DNA of 64,000 bases from Agriotes lineatus (taxonomy: Eukaryota; Arthropoda; Insecta; Coleoptera; Elateridae). The notes beneath the pieces are model-generated. The model did no database searches and was not told the DNA's origin. It saw nothing but the letters and a program-made list of their open reading frames with translations. A program made the translations under genes and the position numbers. The stretch spans positions 62,001 to 126,000 of the forward strand of contig CALNHX010002272.1 of NCBI GenBank assembly GCA_940337035.1, written 5' to 3'. Below are positions 60,342 to 64,000 of this stretch, piece by piece; the first letter of the stretch is position 1, and every line of letters begins with the position of its first letter.

Positions 60342-62341
60342 TTACAGGTCACTAATACTGTAGATTGCTTGAGTTAGTACATCACCCTGCTCTTGGTATG
60401 CAGAATTGTAATTTTCAGAGTCATAGCTATCCAAAGTGTATACTATTTGGGAAGAATGTTCAGGAACACTTCCAGGTGATGGCGTGGGCGATGCATACGC
60501 CGTGGAAGGGGATGTAGTATGGCGAGACGTATCACTTCGTAAAATTTGTGATAATCTTTCTTGCGTCATAACTGCTTTCAGTTTTTCTTGACAGATAAGT
60601 GCACGTTCAAGTGGCATTTTTTTCAGCTGTTTGGCTAGACTGTTGCAAAAGGCATCAAATTCATGCATGCTCTGCGTTTTTCTGTTAGTATCTGACAGTT
60701 TTTGAAGTTTTTGTATGGCTCCTTGAACCATTTCTATATTACTATCAGCCTTCCTTTTCTTTGTACGTTTAGCAGAAGTAGGTGTGGGGGAAATGCTCGT
60801 TTGTGTATTATTGGTTTGGGTTTGTTGGATATCATCATAGGTATCGGTCAAATTTTGTTCAGTTTTAGTCTCATTGGTCTCCACATCTTGTTCTTCTTGT
60901 TTATCATCATCATCAAGTTGTTGAGAAGCTTCGGTTGGTGTATTTGGGTTTCCCTTCAAATTCTAAAATAAAACAGCAGTGGTTGTAGGTATATATTTTA
61001 ATTTTTGTAGTATGCTGTTAAAATGCTTATAATATGTAATTATTTTAGGTTCCTGCAACATCAAATGCATGGAAAAGAATTATGCAAGACTTCTACAGAA
61101 TATAGAATTTTCCTAACTGTTGCGGTTCTATGGATGGCAAGCATATAGTTATTCGTTGTCCTCCACATAGTGGATCACACTACTTTAACTATAAAAAGGA
61201 TTTTAGCATGATATTGTTTGCAATTGCTGATGTAAATTATTCGTTTCTCTACATCGATGTAGGGACAAATGGAAGGATAAATGATGTTTCAGTATTTTCA
61301 AAGTCAACTTTTAATGCAGCTTTAGAACAAAACTTGCTAGGCATTCCTGCAAATAGCCTTTTTGTGGCAGATGATGCCTTTCCACTAAGATGTAATATAC
61401 TCAAACCTTACCCAAGAGCAGCGGCTTTGAATAGAACTCAACTAATCTTTAACTATAGACTTTCAAGGGCTCGGAGGGTTGTTGAGAACAGTTTCGGAAT
61501 ATTAGTAGCCCGATTTCGTATATTTGAAAATCCAATTCCATTGAATGTAAAAACAGTAGAGGAAATTGTAAAAACAACTTGTGCGTTGCATAACTGGTTA
61601 AGAAAAACCTCTGAACGTAATCAACCTTTTCTAGAAAACGAGTTTGGATTCTGAAGACTGGAAACAGGGAACAGTTATACCAGGGACATGGCGACGAATG
61701 ACAACTGATGGAATTGCCGATGTTGCGAAACCATTATGCAGTAATAATTACAAGAAAGATGCTTCTGCAGTGCGCGATTTTTATGCCAATCAGTTTGTTA
61801 CAACCGAAAGTGTACCTTGGCAATGGAACATGATTTAATTAAATATATTAGTAGTCTTATATGTATACATAGTGGTATATATGAGACAGCAATAATGTAG
61901 TGGAATATGTACTAACACATTCTTTATAAATAAATACTGTTTTCAAAAAACAATACATTTTTTAAACGATTCTTTTGCTTACCTTCAAATTTGATGAACT
62001 ATCTCTTGGAGTACAAACAGGCCTTAAAAACGAGTCTGCTTCTTTGAACCAAAATAAACGAGGCACATACAAACCGTCTTTTCCTGCACCAGTGTGTTTA
62101 GATTTTCTTATTTTGGCCAGCTCTGAACAGTATCGGGTACGAATTGTTGTTATCTTGGCTTTTATATCAGCTACAGTTAAGCCAGGAAAGTTCAACTCGT
62201 TTAGTAAAGACTTGTACCTATGCATTCTCACGCGTATTCACTTTATGATCATCTTGGACTTTGTTGTTCCACAAGCACTCGTAATTTTTATAAACTTCCA
62301 AAAAACAGACTAGTATGATTGTCTTTCCAACGAAACGCCAT
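60342..62341 (-). pseudogene. MADF (Myb/SANT-like) protein of the Harbinger element
   Basis: Exon 1 (62341-61983) starts ATG with MAFRWKDNHTSLF, then after frame changes reads EVYKNYECLWNNKVQDDHKV, NTRENA, RYKSLLNELNFPGLTVADIK, TTIRTRYCSELAKIRKSK and VPRLFWFKEADSFLRP: a full MADF DNA-binding domain. Donor AAG|GTAAGC. Exon 2 (60962-60342) begins after TTTTAG and encodes an acidic, Ser/Thr-rich linker (NLKGNPNTPTEASQQLDDD), a basic AKRTKKRKADS patch, and a C-terminal helical block (MHEFDAFCNSLAKQLKKMPL, ERALICQEKLKAVMTQ) typical of the region after MADF. Splicing is in phase 0. In Harbinger elements such a protein helps bring the transposase to the nucleus and the ends. Two frameshifts in exon 1 (near 62327 and 62225) mark decay. 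Confidence 0.8.
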
Positions 62342-62813
62342 AACTGCCTAGATTTTAATTACAATTAAAACGACATTGCACACTTTTTAAACCCTCTGCA
62401 ACTTTTCACTAACATGTTTAGACTGGTCAACGCGGATGAATCATCCATTCGATTCATCCAAAGTAGGCATTGGTTCTACTTTGTTCACTGTCACTTTCGA
62501 TGTTCATTTTGGATGAAATGCAGATGAATTTGCAACTTACATTTTTCACTACGGATGAATCATCTGTGTGTACACCAAAAATGCAAAATGTAAATCCGCC
62601 TTCAGTTCCGTGAAAATAATATCGTTGCTTTGAATTTAAACCGACGCGACGCCGACGCATTTACACATGTCCGGCACCGTACCGTATTTTAGCCCTCAGT
62701 GTCAGTGCAGCTTCCGTACCGTGATTTTATATATCGTCCCGGACGATATTTTTGTCATTCCACGGACGTGTTTTGGTGTATAGTTGGTCAATCGTTTGTG
62801 CGTATTGGTGAAT
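62342..62813. other. Harbinger flank; GGATGAATC inverted motifs
   Basis: GGATGAATCATC occurs at ~62434 and ~62554, with inverted GATTCATCC at ~62451. This may be part of terminal repeats of a Harbinger-type element, but no clean end or 3-bp duplication could be fixed. A GC-richer, CpG-containing patch at 62640-62780 precedes the next MADF fragment, as a promoter or 5' UTR might. Confidence 0.35.
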
Positions 62814-62971
62814 ATGAATGACGAACAACTTATAGAACTGGTTCGGAATTATCCTGTCTTTATGATCTATCTAATCCGAAATATATGCACACAAGTTTGA
62901 AACTCAATATTTGGAATAAGGTAGGAAGTGAAATGAAAGCAGTTGATGAGTATTTTTTTTTATATAATTAA
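62814..62971 (+). pseudogene. Second MADF-domain fragment
   Basis: The plus strand reads MNDEQLIELVRNYPV, then after a one-base shift YDLSNPKYMHTSLKLNIWNK and VGSEMKAVDE before a stop. This is the N-terminal half of a MADF domain (LIxLVxxYPxLYDxxxxxYxxxxxxxxxWxxV). It is different in sequence from the MADF gene on the other strand, so it comes from another gene or element. Confidence 0.65.
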
Positions 62972-63256
62972 AGGAGAAGGTGGTAATATGCAACCGCTAT
63001 TTTAAATTATCTCCTGTAATCAAAATTTGAAAAGATATTCATGCGTAATTTTAAGTTACACACCGTAGTTATGTTTACTACGAATATGTAATAACAAATT
63101 TTCAATACTACACGTTATCTTTTCATGCCACGCACTTTTTCCAAAAAACGCAAATTACCTACTGAAGAAAATGTGCTGGTAATATGGAACCCCACGGAAA
63201 AACAACATATATATCTAATTTAAACAGATTTATTGAACTTTATTTTAAGGTAGTAT
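62972..63256. other. Unassigned
   Basis: AT-rich gap between the MADF fragment and the pogo-like 3' end. No feature seen. Confidence 0.4.
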
Positions 63257-64000
63257 TCACGACAGAAATGGCAAATAGTCCCTGTCGCCTCCATGCGAGT
63301 AGTCAACGTGCGCCCATACTTCACAACTTTTACAGCGAATCCATAGTTCTCCTTTTCGATCTTCTGAATATTTCTCTGCGCATATTGCATCATCCTTTAC
63401 TACATGTAGTTCTGTGACTGACGAGTCGTTCTCGCCTGAGGACACCGAAGATGCGATGGAAATATCGTCTTCTTCCGAATCAGAGGAGTCCTTCCTTTTT
63501 GTTCTTTTGCAGGTAGTTGTTTCAGTATTAAGCCTTGAATCTTTAACACCACCCTTCTGACTTTGTGGCTTCTTCTGACCTTAACTGCCACATTTGCCAG
63601 TTGTCGAGGGCTGTCCTAAACGTGATTGAAGGCTGAAAATGTCTTTTGTCTTATTAGATTTGGACATCGAAGTGTGATTTATAAGAGGAACTGATTATTA
63701 CCGCTCCTTTATTTTCAGCTGTGTAGGTGGAGAAATTTCGAAGGGAATTATAAAGTTAGGTTTGGACTTCTGTTTGCCTGGAGTTGAGAGAGGTCCGGCG
63801 TGATTGCAACTGATTCCTTTTCAGGTGTAGATGAAGAAGAGACGTGGTTTGAAGTTTTATCTGAATTTGTGTTGCTGGGTCTTTTGGCTAATGCTTTATG
63901 CTCAGCAGCGATGAAGTCTACTGCAGTAAATACTCCCCTGTTACAAGGATAGATGCCTGTTTTAGCGAAACCATTCATTGCTATGCTTCCAGTATGACAC
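63257..64000 (-). pseudogene. Pogo-like (DDE_1) transposase C-terminus with PHD-like finger, partial
   Basis: Runs in from the right edge on the minus strand. IAMNGFAKTGIYPCNRGVFT followed by AVDFIAAEH is the closing block of pogo/jerky-type DDE_1 transposases (GFxxTGIxPxNxxxF). A Ser/Lys-rich linker follows with frame changes (~63740 and ~63590), then DSSDSEEDDISIASSVSSGE. The ending is a cysteine-histidine finger: DDAICAEKYS, GELWIRCKSCEVWAHVDYSH. Insect pogo-like proteins often carry this PHD-like C-terminus; here the usual Cys after WAHxx is Tyr and the last Cys pair is absent. The DNA-binding and catalytic parts lie outside the window. Confidence 0.75.

Larger units (their letters stand above)
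57417..61838 (+). pseudogene. PIF/Harbinger transposase, split by a hAT and decayed
   Basis: Exon 1 starts at ATG 57417 (MAATELISVGIDLINAIF), shifts frame in an A-run near 57505, then reads RWWVRPWIKRLELLGAS and LRMSELQFDFLL, with TAG at 57661. It is interrupted by a hAT at 57795-60158, then resumes LYRVPSCSISLMIPQVCKAI to 60240 (CAG|GTAAGA donor). After an ~808-bp intron (TTTTAG acceptor), exon 2 starts at 61049 with VPATSNAWKRI. A nonsense TAG lies at 61103 where tryptophan is expected. The DDE_4 core follows: SMDGKH (first D), NGRINDVSVFSKS (second D) and RRVVENSFGI (E), all three retained. A frameshift at ~61645 precedes the C-terminus (DFYANQFVT...). It once cut and pasted this element together with the MADF protein on the opposite strand. 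Confidence 0.88.

Noticed and set aside
62430..62590. Harbinger terminal inverted repeats from GGATGAATC motifs
   Set aside because: The motifs are short and palindromic on their own, no matching copy was found upstream of 53824, and no 3-bp target duplication could be fixed.

Overview
This window is eukaryotic, AT-rich, repeat-dominated DNA, most likely from an arthropod and probably an insect. The mobile-element families point that way: jockey- and RTE-like LINEs, a BEL/Pao gag with a tRNA-Arg-type primer site, mariner/Tc1 remnants, PIF/Harbinger with a MADF partner, pogo with a C-terminal PHD-like finger, and several hAT families. I see no host gene that I would defend. Almost everything recognisable is a transposon, a retroelement fragment, a SINE or a foldback repeat, inserted at different times and often nested. 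The species cannot be named from the sequence.

Layout. About 0.6-2.1 kb: a minus-strand LTR with TATA box, upstream polypurine tract and a 57-bp triplication. 2.2-3.1 kb: a Foldback-like element built of AATTGCTCGAA units with a 9-bp target duplication. 5.1-6.1 and 35.0-35.9 kb: two copies of a ~0.95-kb dispersed repeat. 6.2 and 7.9 kb: tRNA-derived SINEs, the second with a 13-bp target duplication. 13.5 kb and 37.6-38.2 kb: members of a 5S-rRNA-derived SINE family; the second is split by a 5'-truncated RTE-like LINE with a 10-bp target duplication. 18.1-20.3 and 23.1-24.1 kb: two copies of a non-autonomous hAT family, the first carrying a nested Tc1 derivative and a hairpin insertion. 27.2-28.0 kb: a 746-bp near-palindrome. 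28.5-29.9 kb: a GATATC-rich hAT-type element with a duplicated terminus. 31.7-32.4 and 43.8-44.2 kb: mariner-like remnants. 39.8-42.5 kb: a jockey-like LINE with endonuclease and reverse transcriptase domains. 48.7-49.9 kb: a BEL/Pao 5' part. 50.5-52.6 kb: a decayed long ORF of a dispersed protein family I cannot name.

The most informative part is 53.8-62.3 kb. An old PIF/Harbinger element (transposase on +, MADF protein on -) was hit twice by different hAT elements. One hAT (53832-57412) carries an uninterrupted 845-codon transposase ORF, has a perfect 8-bp target duplication, and inserted exactly across the Harbinger start codon. A second, decayed SCAND3/ZBED-type hAT (57795-60150) inserted in the first transposase exon, again with a perfect 8-bp duplication. 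The two Harbinger genes are interlocked: each gene's inferred intron holds an exon of the other gene on the opposite strand. The right edge holds a second MADF fragment and the 3' end of a pogo-like transposase that runs off the window.

Nothing here works as a cellular pathway. The biology is that of element proliferation, nesting and decay. Only the ZMYM-like hAT looks potentially competent to make a full transposase. All family assignments come from reading motifs by eye, without database searches.
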